Notes: generated from the sequence alone by a model not told the origin. DNA of 64,000 nucleotides from Endozoicomonas sp965198415 (GCA_965198415.1 CBDAPN010000029.1:310001-374000), one strand, 5' to 3'; counted from the first letter of the stretch, positions 45,754-54,306 are shown. Program-made: numbers and translations.

Positions 45754-46158
45754 ATGAAAACACTACTAACGTGTCTAGCGCTTACTTTTTTACTTCCACT
45801 CTCTCAGGGAGTCATGGCGGGCAAGTATTTTTATGTCATCAATGATTTGGACAGTGATGTAACGGTGAACCTCAAAAACGGCACTTGTTTGAACACCACA
45901 ACGCCAAGGACCGCGACTATCAAACCGCATCACAAACAAACAATTATTGTCTACGTCGGTGGGGATATTCCATGTGCCTTCGAGTCCACTAAAGTATACT
46001 TTGCCATAACTATGCAAGATTCCAAAGGTCGATATCATTTCTCTGGATTTGAATTCTATAAAGGGGCTGGTAAAGACCCTCATCTTAGCATAACCAAAGA
46101 CCCGCTTAACAACCTCGAAGTGGTAAACTCTAATACGCTTTGGATCAAAAAACATTAG
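45754..46158 (+). CDS. Array gene 2: small secreted protein
   Basis: 134 residues. The signal peptide MKTLLTCLALTFLLPLSQGV is cleaved near VMA (residue 22); the Cys at position 7 is too early for a lipobox. The mature part has C45 (NGTC) and C74 (IPCAF), the I.PHHKQTIIV block and the C-terminal motif FEFYKGAGKDPHLSIT, ending WIKKH. GAGAA upstream of the ATG is the weak ribosome site shared by most copies. It is the first of the regularly spaced run. Function is unknown; a disulfide-stabilised beta-rich fold is inferred. Confidence 0.85.
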   Translation: MKTLLTCLALTFLLPLSQGVMAGKYFYVINDLDSDVTVNLKNGTCLNTTTPRTATIKPHHKQTIIVYVGGDIPCAFESTKVYFAITMQDSKGRYHFSGFEFYKGAGKDPHLSITKDPLNNLEVVNSNTLWIKKH

Positions 46159-46390
46159 CAGTTTATTAAACGATGATCATATATTCCTGACCGGCTTGAG
46201 CAATGCTTGAATGACTACCACCTCAAACTCTGCAAGATTCAAGAGCCCGGTTCATTCATGCCATTAGCTACGGCTATCAGGTGAGTTGTTCTACAACGCA
46301 TTTAATGAGTAAATGGTTTCCACCCTAGCTTCACAGAGCTCAATCCTATAGATCAATACCCCATAAATTTTCAACTGAAGGTAACTATCA

Positions 46391-46798
46391 ATGAAATCAC
46401 TACTATTACCATTTTTAGCACTCACCCTTTTTCTTCCAGCCTCTCAAGGAGTCGAAGCATATTATGAAAAAATATTTATCACCAATTCCTCAAATTATAA
46501 TATAGCGGTGCTAAGAAGAGGCTCGACGTGTGTAGACGATGTATTCCCTGACGAAATTAATATTGGAACGCAAACATCGGTAATGGTGAATGTTAACGTT
46601 AACAAAAGTGGTTTTTGTGGTATGGGACCTAGCATAGTGTACTTTAGAATACTTGGTCAAGATTCTAAAGGAAGACACATCTACCCAGAATTTTACTACC
46701 AACATTTTCATTCAAGTTCTATGCATATAGATAAGGACTCGGAACACGCTTTAAAGGTATTAAATTCTAACTCGATTGAATTCTCATCGACAAAATAG
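46391..46798 (+). CDS. Array gene 3: small secreted protein
   Basis: 135 residues. The signal peptide differs from copies 2 and 5-10 (MKSLLLPFLALTLFLPASQG, cut near VEA) and is closest to copy 4. C47 and C76 keep the family spacing. The C-terminal KGAGKDPHLSI motif is replaced by HFHSSSMHIDKDSEHALKVL, so this copy and copy 4 form a separate branch. The ATG is preceded by GAAGG, a better ribosome site than in its neighbours. The leader is only partly similar to the others. Confidence 0.82.
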   Translation: MKSLLLPFLALTLFLPASQGVEAYYEKIFITNSSNYNIAVLRRGSTCVDDVFPDEINIGTQTSVMVNVNVNKSGFCGMGPSIVYFRILGQDSKGRHIYPEFYYQHFHSSSMHIDKDSEHALKVLNSNSIEFSSTK

Positions 46799-47026
46799 TC
46801 AATAAAATAAAGTCATATATTCCTGACCGGTTTGAACAGCACTCGAATGACCTCCACCTCAAACTCTGCAAGATTCAAGAGCCCGGGTCATTCACGCCAT
46901 TAGCTACGGCTATCAGGCGAGTTGTTCTACAACGAATTTAATGAGTAAATGGTTTCCACCCTAGCTTCACAGAGCTCAATCCTATAGATCAATACCACTT
47001 AAATTTTCAACTGAAGGTAACTACCA

Positions 47027-47437
47027 ATGAAATCACTACTATTACCATTTTTAGCACTCACCCTTTTTCTCTCAGCCTCTCAAGGAGTCGAAGCATATTA
47101 TGAAAAGATATTTATCACCAATAAATCAAACCGAAATATAGCGTTGATAGGAGAAGAGAGTTTATGTGTAAAAGGTGTATTCCCTATTAATATGAATATT
47201 GGACCGCACAAATCGGTAATGGTGAATATTAACATTTCCCTTGATGACTCTTGTGGCCTCCAAGCTAGCCAAATATACTTTAAAATACTTGCTAAAGATT
47301 CTAAAGGTAGAAACATCTACCCAGAATTTAAATACTTTAAAAATGGTCCTTATAATCATGTTAAGATAGTTACGAACCCGGAAAACGTTTTAAAAGTATT
47401 AAATTCTAAAACGATTGAATTCTCACTGACAAAATAG
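47027..47437 (+). CDS. Array gene 4: small secreted protein
   Basis: 136 residues, the sister of copy 3 (MKSLLLPFLALTLFLSASQG signal peptide, YYEKIFITN start of the mature part, C47 and C76, KDSKGR.IYPEF). The coding regions of 3 and 4 differ mainly after residue 35, while the leaders before them are nearly the same. The C-terminus ends IEFSLTK. It is placed 636 bases after copy 3, within the regular array. Confidence 0.82.
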   Translation: MKSLLLPFLALTLFLSASQGVEAYYEKIFITNKSNRNIALIGEESLCVKGVFPINMNIGPHKSVMVNINISLDDSCGLQASQIYFKILAKDSKGRNIYPEFKYFKNGPYNHVKIVTNPENVLKVLNSKTIEFSLTK

Positions 47438-47666
47438 CCAATAAAATAAAATCATATATTCCTGACCAGTTTGAACAGCACTCGAATGACCACCACCTCA
47501 AACTCTGCAAGATTCAAAAACCCGGGTTGTTCATGCCATTGGCTACTATTAGAAAGCCAGTTGCTCGACAACTCACCTGCTGAGTGCGTTTTTCCGGCCT
47601 TGCATTGCAGGTCTTACCACTGTAGATCAATGCCATTAAATTTAACGACTGTAGAGAATTTCATTA

Positions 47667-48074
47667 ATGAAAACACTACTAACGTGTCTAGCGCTTATTT
47701 TTTTACTTCCACTCTCCCAGGGAGCCATGGCGAGGAACAAGTATATTTATGTCATCAATGAGTCGGACAGTGATGTAACGGTGTACCTCTTAGACGGCTC
47801 TTGTTTGGACACCACAAGCCCAAGGACCGCGACTATCAACCCGCATCACAAACTAACAATTATTGTCAAAACCGGTGGGGGTTTTACATGTTATTTCAAG
47901 TCCACTAAAGCATACTTTAACATAGCTATGCAAGATTCCACAGGTGAATATCATATCTCTGGATTTGAATTCTATAAAGGGGCTGGTAAAGACCCTCATC
48001 TTAGCATAACCAGCAACCCGATTAACAACCTCGAAGTGTTAAGCTCTAATACGATTCGCATCAAAAATCATTAG
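47667..48074 (+). CDS. Array gene 5: small secreted protein
   Basis: 135 residues. Signal peptide MKTLLTCLALIFLLPLSQGA, cut near AMA. Mature features: YVINESDSDVTVYLLDGSC, IIVKTGGGFTC, MQDSTGEYHISGFEFYKGAG and KDPHLSIT, ending RIKNH. It is most similar to copy 6, from which it differs by scattered substitutions, consistent with recent duplication. The leader (47440-47666) is almost the same as those before copies 6, 7, 9 and 10. Confidence 0.85.
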   Translation: MKTLLTCLALIFLLPLSQGAMARNKYIYVINESDSDVTVYLLDGSCLDTTSPRTATINPHHKLTIIVKTGGGFTCYFKSTKAYFNIAMQDSTGEYHISGFEFYKGAGKDPHLSITSNPINNLEVLSSNTIRIKNH

Positions 48075-48307
48075 CAGTTTATTAAACGATGATCATATAT
48101 TCCTGACCGTTTTGAACAATACTTGAATGACCACCACCTCAAACTCTGCAAGATTTAAAAACCCGAGTTGTTCATGCCATTGGCTACTATTAGAAAACCA
48201 GTTGCTCGACAACTCACCTGCTGAGTGCGTTTTCCCGGCCTTGCATTGCAGGTCTTACCACTGTAGATCAATGCCATTAAATTTAACGACTGTAGAGAAT
48301 TTCATCA

Positions 48308-48715
48308 ATGAAAACACTACTAACATGTCTAGCGCTTACTTTTTTACTTCCACTCTCTCAGGGAGTCATGGCGAGGAACAAGTATATGTATGTCATCAAT
48401 GAGTCGGACAGTGATGTAACGGTGTACCTCGAACGCGGCTCTTGTTTGGACACCACAAACCCAACGACCGCGACTATCAAACCGCATCACAAACAAACAA
48501 TTATTGTCAAAACCGGTGGGGATTTTTTCTGTGATTTCGAGTCCACTAAAGTATACTTTGACATAGCTATGCAAGATTCCACAGGTGTATATCATATCTC
48601 TGGATTTGAATTCTATAAAGGGGCTGGTGCAGACCCTCATCTTAGCATAACCAACAACCCGCTTAAAAACCTCGAAGTGGTAAGCTCTAATACGATTCGA
48701 ATCAAAAATCATTAG
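48308..48715 (+). CDS. Array gene 6: small secreted protein
   Basis: 135 residues and a good type member of the family. Signal peptide residues 1-22; C46 in LERGSC and C75 in DFFCDF; IKPHHKQTIIV at 57-67; VYFDIAMQDSTG at 82-93; FEFYKGAGADPHLSIT at 100-115; end RIKNH. No enzyme motif is visible. It lies 641 bases after the start of copy 5 and 642 before copy 7. Confidence 0.85.
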   Translation: MKTLLTCLALTFLLPLSQGVMARNKYMYVINESDSDVTVYLERGSCLDTTNPTTATIKPHHKQTIIVKTGGDFFCDFESTKVYFDIAMQDSTGVYHISGFEFYKGAGADPHLSITNNPLKNLEVVSSNTIRIKNH

Positions 48716-48949
48716 CAGTTTATTAAACCATGATCATATATTCCTGACCGGTTTGAACAATACTTGAATGACCACCACCTCAAACTCTGCAGGATTCAAA
48801 AACCCGAGTTGTTCATGCCATTGGCTACTATTAGAAAACCAGTTGCTCGACAACTCACCTGCTGAGTGCGTTTTTTCCGGCCTTGAATTGCAGGTCTTAC
48901 CACTGTAGATCAATGCCATTAAAGTTAACAACTGTAGAGAATTGCATTA

Positions 48950-49237
48950 ATGAAAACACTACTAACGTGTCTAGCGCTTACTTTTTTACTTCCATTCTCC
49001 CAGGGAGTCATGGCGAGGAACAAGTATATGTATGTCATCAATGATTCGAACAGTGCTGTAACGTTGTTCATCAATCATTACCATTGTTTTAACGGCACAA
49101 TCCCAGATCCCGTGAATATCAAACCGCATCACAAACAAACAATTATTATCAAAGTCGCTGAGGATTTTGCATGTTTATTCGAGTCCACTTTCGAATACAA
49201 TGCCATTAAAGTTAACAACTGTAGAGAATTGCATTAA
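48950..49237 (+). CDS. Array gene 7: truncated copy fused to a leader sequence
   Basis: 95 codons. It is normal up to FACLFESTFEY, then the reading frame enters the leader of the next copy (NAIKVNNCRELH is translated from the AATGCCATTAAAGTTAACAA leader stretch). The stop TAA overlaps the ATG of copy 8 as TAATG. The product keeps the signal peptide and both cysteines but loses the C-terminal third, so it is probably not functional. Confidence 0.7.
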   Translation: MKTLLTCLALTFLLPFSQGVMARNKYMYVINDSNSAVTLFINHYHCFNGTIPDPVNIKPHHKQTIIIKVAEDFACLFESTFEYNAIKVNNCRELH

Positions 49238-49633
49238 TGAAAACACTACTAACGTGTCTAGCGCTTACTTTTTTACTTCCATTCTCCCAGGGAGTCATGG
49301 CGAAGAACAAGTATATGTATGTCATCAATGATTCGAACAGTGCTGTAACGTTAATCATCAATCATAACCATTGTTTTAACGGCACAATCCCAGATCCCGT
49401 GAATATCAAACCGCATCACAAACAAACAATTATTATCAAAGATTGCATGTTTATTCGAGTCCACTTTCGTTTACTTTTCCATAAAGATGCACGATTACAA
49501 AGGTCTATATGATTTCCCTAGATTTGAATACTATAAAGGGGCTGGTAAAGACCCTCATCTTAGCATAGCCCGCGACCCGTTTAAAAACATCGAAGTGGTA
49601 AACTCTACAACGCTTCGCATCACAAATGATTAG
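49237..49633 (+). pseudogene. Array gene 8: frameshifted copy
   Basis: The frame starts at the TAATG overlap with copy 7, repeats the same N-terminus (MAKNKYMYVINDSNSAVTL), then loses the frame after KQTIIIK because about 11 bases present in copy 7 are missing; it stops at 49512. Family coding resumes in another frame (DFPRFEYYKGAGKDPHLSIA) to a TAG at 49631-49633. Confidence 0.75.
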
Positions 49634-49866
49634 CAGTTTATTAAACGATGATCATATATTCCTGACCGGTTTGAACAATACTTGAATGACCACCACCTCA
49701 AACTCTGCAAGATTCAAAAACCCGGGTTGTTCATGCCATTGGCTACTATTAGAAAACCAGTTGCTCGACAACTCACCTGCTGAGTGCGTTTTTCCGGCCT
49801 TACATTGCAGGTCTTACCACTGTAGATCAATGCCATTAAAGTTAACAACTGTAGAGAATTGCATTA

Positions 49867-50277
49867 ATGAAAACACTACTAACGTGTCTAGCACTTACTT
49901 TTTTACTTCCACTTTCTCAGGGAGTCATGGCGAGGAACCTGTATATGTATGTCATCAATGATTCGCACAGTGCTGTAATGGTGTACGTCACAAAAAGCTA
50001 TTGTTTTGACCGCATAACCCCAGACGGCGTGAAGATCAAACCGCATCACAAACAAACAATTATTGTCAAAACCGGTGGGGGTTTTTTCTGTAATTTCGGG
50101 GCCACTGTAGTTTACTTTAATATAAATGTGTACGACCAGCACCTCATTCCATATGATTTCCCTAGATTTGAATACTATAAAGGGGCTGGTGCAGACCCTT
50201 TTCTTAGCATACTCTACAACCCGCTTGAAAACCTCGAAGTGATAAACTCTACAACGCTTCGCATCAAAAATTATTAG
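49867..50277 (+). CDS. Array gene 9: small secreted protein
   Basis: 136 residues. Signal peptide MKTLLTCLALTFLLPLSQGV, cut near VMA. Mature part: YVINDSHSAVMVYV, cysteine pair in KSYCFDR and FFCNFGA, KPHHKQTIIVKTGGG, and FEYYKGAGADPFLSIL, end RIKNY. One extra residue before DQHLIP distinguishes it. The leader shares AAAGTTAACAACTG with the leaders of copies 7, 8 and 10, whereas copies 2, 5 and 6 have AAATTTAACGACTG, giving two leader subtypes. Confidence 0.85.
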   Translation: MKTLLTCLALTFLLPLSQGVMARNLYMYVINDSHSAVMVYVTKSYCFDRITPDGVKIKPHHKQTIIVKTGGGFFCNFGATVVYFNINVYDQHLIPYDFPRFEYYKGAGADPFLSILYNPLENLEVINSTTLRIKNY

Positions 50278-50511
50278 CAGTTTATTAAACGATGATCATA
50301 TATTCCTGACCGGTTTGAGCACTACTTGAATGACCACCACCTCAAACTCTGCAAGATTCAAAAACCCGGGTTGTTCATGCCATTGGCTACTATTAGAAAA
50401 CCAGTTGCTCGACAACTCACCTGCTGAGTGCGTTTTTTCCGGCCTTGCATTGCAGGTCTTACCACTGTAGATCAATGCCATTAAAGTTAACAACTGTAGA
50501 GAATTGCATTA

Positions 50512-50919
50512 ATGAAAACACTACTAACGTGTCTAGCACTTACTTTTTTACTTCCACTTTCTCAGGGAGTCATGGCGAGGAACATCTATATATATTTCGA
50601 AAATAATTCGAACAGTAATGTAACGGTGTACCCCGTAGACCACGCTTGTTCTGACGGCGTAACCCCAGACCCCGCGAATATCAAATCGCATCACAAACAA
50701 ACAATTATTGTCAAAACCGGTGGGGATTTTGTATGTAATTTCAAGGCCACTAAAGTAGACTTTAATATAGCTGTGCGAGATTACGGCGGTCTATATGATA
50801 GACCTGAATTTCAATTCTATAAAGGGGCTGGTAAAGACCCTCATCTTAGCATAACCTACGACCCGCTTCATAACCTCGAAGTGATAAACTCTACAACGAT
50901 TCGCATCAAAAATTATTAG
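50512..50919 (+). CDS. Array gene 10: small secreted protein
   Basis: 135 residues. Signal peptide as in copy 9. The mature part is more changed at the start (IYIYFENNSNSNVTVY), with cysteines in DHACSDG and FVCNFKA, KSHHKQTIIVKTGGD, and FQFYKGAGKDPHLSIT, end RIKNY. It is the last of the closely spaced run. The beginning of a further leader follows (50920-51030) and then breaks off with no gene attached. Confidence 0.85.
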   Translation: MKTLLTCLALTFLLPLSQGVMARNIYIYFENNSNSNVTVYPVDHACSDGVTPDPANIKSHHKQTIIVKTGGDFVCNFKATKVDFNIAVRDYGGLYDRPEFQFYKGAGKDPHLSITYDPLHNLEVINSTTIRIKNY

Positions 50920-51643
50920 CAGTTTATTAAACGATGATCATATATTCCTGACCGGTTTGAGCACTACTTGAATGACCACCACCTCAAACTCTGCAAGATT
51001 CAAAAACCCGGGTTGTTCATGCAATTAGCTACAGCTAACCACTGTCCGGTTAAAAAACGAAGGAGAACTGGAGTGCCTGTCTCTGTTGACCTGCGGTAAA
51101 GTAACGGTTGTCGAGACAGCGCTTCCACAAAACAAGAAATTTTCATCAACTGCTTAAACTCCTTACCCGTCATCAGCTTCAGTAAGCTGTTGATCGCCGG
51201 GGGACCACCGTGTCCGCCATTGTCTTGTTGGACTCAGCTTGCCAGCCTAATGTTTGCCCAGAAAGCCGTATCTTTTTTTTGATGACTCACTCTACTAGCT
51301 TCCTGCTGTTTAGGTTTATTTAACTTTCAGTAGTGGCAACAATGGTTATACAAACGACAGGGAAGCAGTACTTGCCTTATCGTAATTTAATACTATCCTT
51401 AGTTTTCCTTCTCACCCGAATACTCGCCTTTTCGACAACATTGAAATAGCCGACAGAAATTGCAGAATCCGTTGCTGCTTTAGGGTAAAAAATTACCGCC
51501 ATCTTTTTCATGCCATTCGCTAGGGCTAGAGAATCAGCTCTTCGACAACTCACATGATGAATGTATTTTTCCGGCCTGGCAGCACACACATTAGAGCCAG
51601 AGATTAATACCATTCACATTCACGACTGTAGAGAATTCCATCA
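50920..51643. other. Orphan leader and unassigned sequence before array gene 11
   Basis: The first about 110 bases repeat the flank and leader found after other copies, ending near CGGGTTGTTCATGC. From about 51040 to 51300 an unrelated block follows, with no intact frame; it may be an insertion relic that split the array. The 27-base motif is at 51370-51396, and the leader of array gene 11 occupies about 51490-51643. Confidence 0.6.
51370..51396 (+). promoter_or_regulatory. Conserved 27-base upstream motif, copy 3
   Basis: Same length and ends as the copies at 44477 and 45557; 274 bases before array gene 11, almost the same distance as for gene 1 (275). The sequence after the motif is also recognisably related between genes 1 and 11. 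Confidence 0.5.
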
Positions 51644-52054
51644 ATGAAATTATTACTTTTACCACTTTTAACACTGACTTTTTTTCTTTCTCAAGAAGTC
51701 AAAGCGTATGATAGAGATATTTATGTCATCAATAATTCGAATAAATCTATAGTGGTGAGTGCCTCAAAATACCATCAACGGTGTGTCTACAGTGTAACCC
51801 CAAAAATCATAACTATTGAGCCGCATAAAAAACAAAAAATTACTATTGACGTTTCCAAGCATGGGCTCTGCGGTGCCAAGAACACCATACAATACTTTGC
51901 CGTACTTAAAGATAAATCCCCAAGTACAACTGACTTCTCTTTTTTTTATTTCATTAAAAAGCTTGCTGGGAGCTCTGACGTTCAGATACGTCGTGACCCG
52001 GCTAACAGACTTAAAAGGATTAACGCTAACACGATTCAAGTCACACTACATTAG
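51644..52054 (+). CDS. Array gene 11: small secreted protein
   Basis: 136 residues. Signal peptide MKLLLLPLLTLTFFLSQEVK, cut near KAY. C47 (QRCVYS) and C76 (GLCGA) keep the family spacing, and I.PHKKQKITIDV replaces the usual PHHKQTIIV. The C-terminus is DPANRLKRINANTIQVTLH, closest to the decayed copy at 43671. It is divergent and set apart from the run, like copy 1, with which it shares upstream and downstream flanks. Copies 1 and 11 may mark the ancestral ends of the locus. Confidence 0.82.
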   Translation: MKLLLLPLLTLTFFLSQEVKAYDRDIYVINNSNKSIVVSASKYHQRCVYSVTPKIITIEPHKKQKITIDVSKHGLCGAKNTIQYFAVLKDKSPSTTDFSFFYFIKKLAGSSDVQIRRDPANRLKRINANTIQVTLH

Positions 52055-52158
52055 CTGTTAAACAAGCAAAACCCTATCTTCTTGATCGGCACACTCAAAC
52101 TCGCGTATGAGTTCGGTTTCAAAGCCCTAAACTTGTCCCTACTCCCCGCCCGATTGCA

Positions 52159-52215
52159 CCCAAAGGGCATAAATACCCAAAGGGCAAGGGCATAAATACC
52201 CAAAGGGCATAAATA
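52159..52215. repeat. Short tandem repeat
   Basis: A 17-base unit (CCCAAAGGGCATAAATA) occurs three times, the middle one enlarged by a few bases. It lies in the 363-base gap between array gene 11 and the convergent prenyltransferase, in which no gene was seen. Confidence 0.75.
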
Positions 52216-52417
52216 GAAGGCGAGGGTTTACGACGATTTAACTAAAACACTGGCATGAACTCGGCGCTTCAAGCTCTTCTACCAAGTTGAGCTTGGTGAG
52301 TAAGTTCGCAGATACTAAAACAGTTTATTTTTATTGGTCGACCAGGCTAAAACAATCCCTGAATAATTGCCTTGTGAGGGAAGAAAAGAATAACCCCTTG
52401 TTAAAAAAACACTCCTG

Positions 52418-53284
52418 TCACAGCACAGCCAAAATAAAGCAGATACCAAAAACCATGAAAAACCGTCCGGTTACGGGTGGAAGCTGCTTGGCGGCTTTAT
52501 TTTTACAGCGAGGGTTCAGTAAGGTTAACGGCCTAGGCACAAACAGTAACGGTGGCAATAGCCAGCAGGGCGAATGTATTGCATCCAAACCGTACAACAG
52601 TAGACTGACAGGAAATACGGATATAACTACCGCTACATACAGTTTTTTACTGGCACTTAACCCCATACGCACCGTCAGCGTCTGTATGTTGTGGTCAAGG
52701 TCTTCATTGTAGTCGCGAATCTCATTAGCCAGCAGTAGCGCACTGGCCAATAAACTGACCGGAATGGAGATAAGGCCAATCCAATAACTCCAAACCCCAC
52801 TGACCCCATAGTACGTGCCACTGACCATCAACACACCGGTTAACAAAAATACCGCTGGTACTCCAAGCCCACGCTGCTTGTAATTCACCGGTTCACCGGT
52901 ATAGAAATAGCCACCGAGAACCCCAAACACGCCCAACACCAATAGCGGCCAGCCGACCTGCCAAACCAACACTAATCCCATAGCGCTAGCGATCAGCGCG
53001 CAAATACCGGCCAGCAAAAAGTTTCGCTTGATCTGCTTCACCGCTTGCGCCGATTGCGTATCGTAACGGTGCCGCCATAAAGCCAAATCAGCGTGGTCGT
53101 TGGCTAAATTACTGGCAGCCTGTAACAACACACCGGCCATCATTACCAAAACAGCCCGGAGCAAATTCCCTCGCCCTTGCTCGTAGGCCAGCGCAACCCC
53201 TAATCCGCAGGTGACTAGAGCAACCGAATAGGAAAAAGGTCGCAAGGCTCTGATCAGGCGATATTTTTCAGGGTTGAGAAGCAC
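52418..53284 (-). CDS. UbiA-family prenyltransferase, MenA-like
   Basis: 288 residues from a GTG at 53284 with GGAG 7 bases upstream. About eight membrane helices. The two aspartate-rich motifs that bind the prenyl diphosphate and magnesium are present: NLANDHADL near residue 61 and ANEIRDYNEDLDH near residue 187. Such enzymes attach a polyprenyl chain to an aromatic ring; the overall look is closest to 1,4-dihydroxy-2-naphthoate prenyltransferase (MenA) of menaquinone synthesis, but no other men gene is in the window, so the acceptor is uncertain. A strong terminator lies upstream, separating it from sucD on the same strand; it needs its own promoter within 53285-53380. Confidence 0.8.
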   Translation of the reverse strand: MLLNPEKYRLIRALRPFSYSVALVTCGLGVALAYEQGRGNLLRAVLVMMAGVLLQAASNLANDHADLALWRHRYDTQSAQAVKQIKRNFLLAGICALIASAMGLVLVWQVGWPLLVLGVFGVLGGYFYTGEPVNYKQRGLGVPAVFLLTGVLMVSGTYYGVSGVWSYWIGLISIPVSLLASALLLANEIRDYNEDLDHNIQTLTVRMGLSASKKLYVAVVISVFPVSLLLYGLDAIHSPCWLLPPLLFVPRPLTLLNPRCKNKAAKQLPPVTGRFFMVFGICFILAVL

Positions 53285-53381
53285 TGCCAGACTCCATCAA
53301 AAAAACTGGCAGCATATTTTACGCATGTGGGGAGATCAAGGAGTTGATATTTATACCCTTTGCCTTGAAGTTGCTGAGCTA

Positions 53382-53414
53382 AAAAAAAGCCGGAGTAAAA
53401 CTCCGGCTTTTTTT
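53382..53414 (-). terminator. Rho-independent terminator after sucD
   Basis: A stem GCCGGAG / CTCCGGC with loop TAAAA is flanked by A and T runs on both sides, ideal for termination. It ends the suc cluster (- strand) 17 bases after the sucD stop and is symmetrical enough to work both ways. Confidence 0.92.
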
Positions 53415-53430
53415 AGAAGTTAATAGTCGT

Positions 53431-54306
53431 TCAAGACCATCCGGTGATCTCTTTTAACGCTTCACCGATATCAGCAAGACTTCTGACCGTTTTAACGCCA
53501 GCTGCCTCCAATGCTGCAAACTTTTCGTCCGCCGTGCCCTTGCCACCGGCAATAATCGCACCGGCATGGCCCATACGCTTGCCCGGAGGGGCGGTTACAC
53601 CAGCAATGTAGGAGACCACAGGCTTGGTAACATGGTCTTTGATGTAAGCAGCGGCTTCTTCTTCCGCAGAACCGCCAATTTCACCAATCATGACAATGGC
53701 TTCGGTTTTGTCATCGTCCTGAAACAGTTTCAGAATATCAATAAAGTTGGAGCCTGGAATCGGGTCGCCACCAATGCCCACACAGGTGGACTGGCCAAAA
53801 CCGTAATCGGTGGTCTGTTTTACCGCTTCATAAGTGAGTGTTCCAGAGCGGGAAACAATGCCGACTTTACCGGGCAAATGGATATGACCAGGCATAATGC
53901 CAATTTTACATTCGCCGGGTGTAATAACACCGGGGCAGTTCGGGCCAATCAAACGCACACCGAGCTCATCGCACTTGACCTTGCACTCAAGCATATCAAG
54001 CGTTGGGATGCCTTCTGTAATACAAACAATCAATTCAATACCGGCATGGGCGGCTTCAAGAATTGAGTCTTTACAAAAAGGGGCTGGCACATAAATAACG
54101 GATGCTTGCGCACCAGTTTTGGCAACCGCTTCAGCAACGGTGTTAAACACCGGCAGGCCGAGGTGGGTCTGACCACCTTTGCCAGGCGTTACGCCGCCGA
54201 CCATCTGAGTACCATAAGCGATGGCCTGTTCAGAATGGAAAGTTCCCTGAGCACCGGTAAATCCCTGGCAGATTACTTTGGTGTCTTTATTAATCAAAAC
54301 GCTCAT
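53431..54306 (-). CDS. sucD: Succinyl-CoA synthetase alpha subunit
   Basis: 291 residues, the usual length. With SucC it makes succinate, CoA and ATP from succinyl-CoA. Visible features: Rossmann-type CoA-binding domain (VICQGFTGAQGTFHSEQAIA), GPNCPGVITPGECKIGIMPG, SRSGTLTYEAV, and GHAGAIIAGGKGTADEKFAA with the phosphorylated active-site His near residue 248. The ATG overlaps the sucC stop by one base (TAATG), so translation is coupled to sucC. Last gene of the cluster. Confidence 0.96.
   Translation of the reverse strand: MSVLINKDTKVICQGFTGAQGTFHSEQAIAYGTQMVGGVTPGKGGQTHLGLPVFNTVAEAVAKTGAQASVIYVPAPFCKDSILEAAHAGIELIVCITEGIPTLDMLECKVKCDELGVRLIGPNCPGVITPGECKIGIMPGHIHLPGKVGIVSRSGTLTYEAVKQTTDYGFGQSTCVGIGGDPIPGSNFIDILKLFQDDDKTEAIVMIGEIGGSAEEEAAAYIKDHVTKPVVSYIAGVTAPPGKRMGHAGAIIAGGKGTADEKFAALEAAGVKTVRSLADIGEALKEITGWS

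Noticed and set aside
47471..47761. Open frames of about 90 codons in the leaders before array genes (also 48127-48402, 49686-49961)
   Set aside because: They are the same leader sequence read in one frame, run into the signal-peptide region of the real gene in another frame, and have no consistent ribosome site. Their recurrence follows from leader duplication.
45754..50919. Array proteins as lipoproteins because of a Cys in MKTLLTCLAL
   Set aside because: The Cys is at position 7, at the start of the hydrophobic core; a lipobox would place it right after the core. The cleavage pattern SQGVMA fits signal peptidase I.
52287..52712. + strand frame of 141 codons opposite the prenyltransferase
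   Set aside because: It is antisense to conserved UbiA-family sequence and has no signals of its own.
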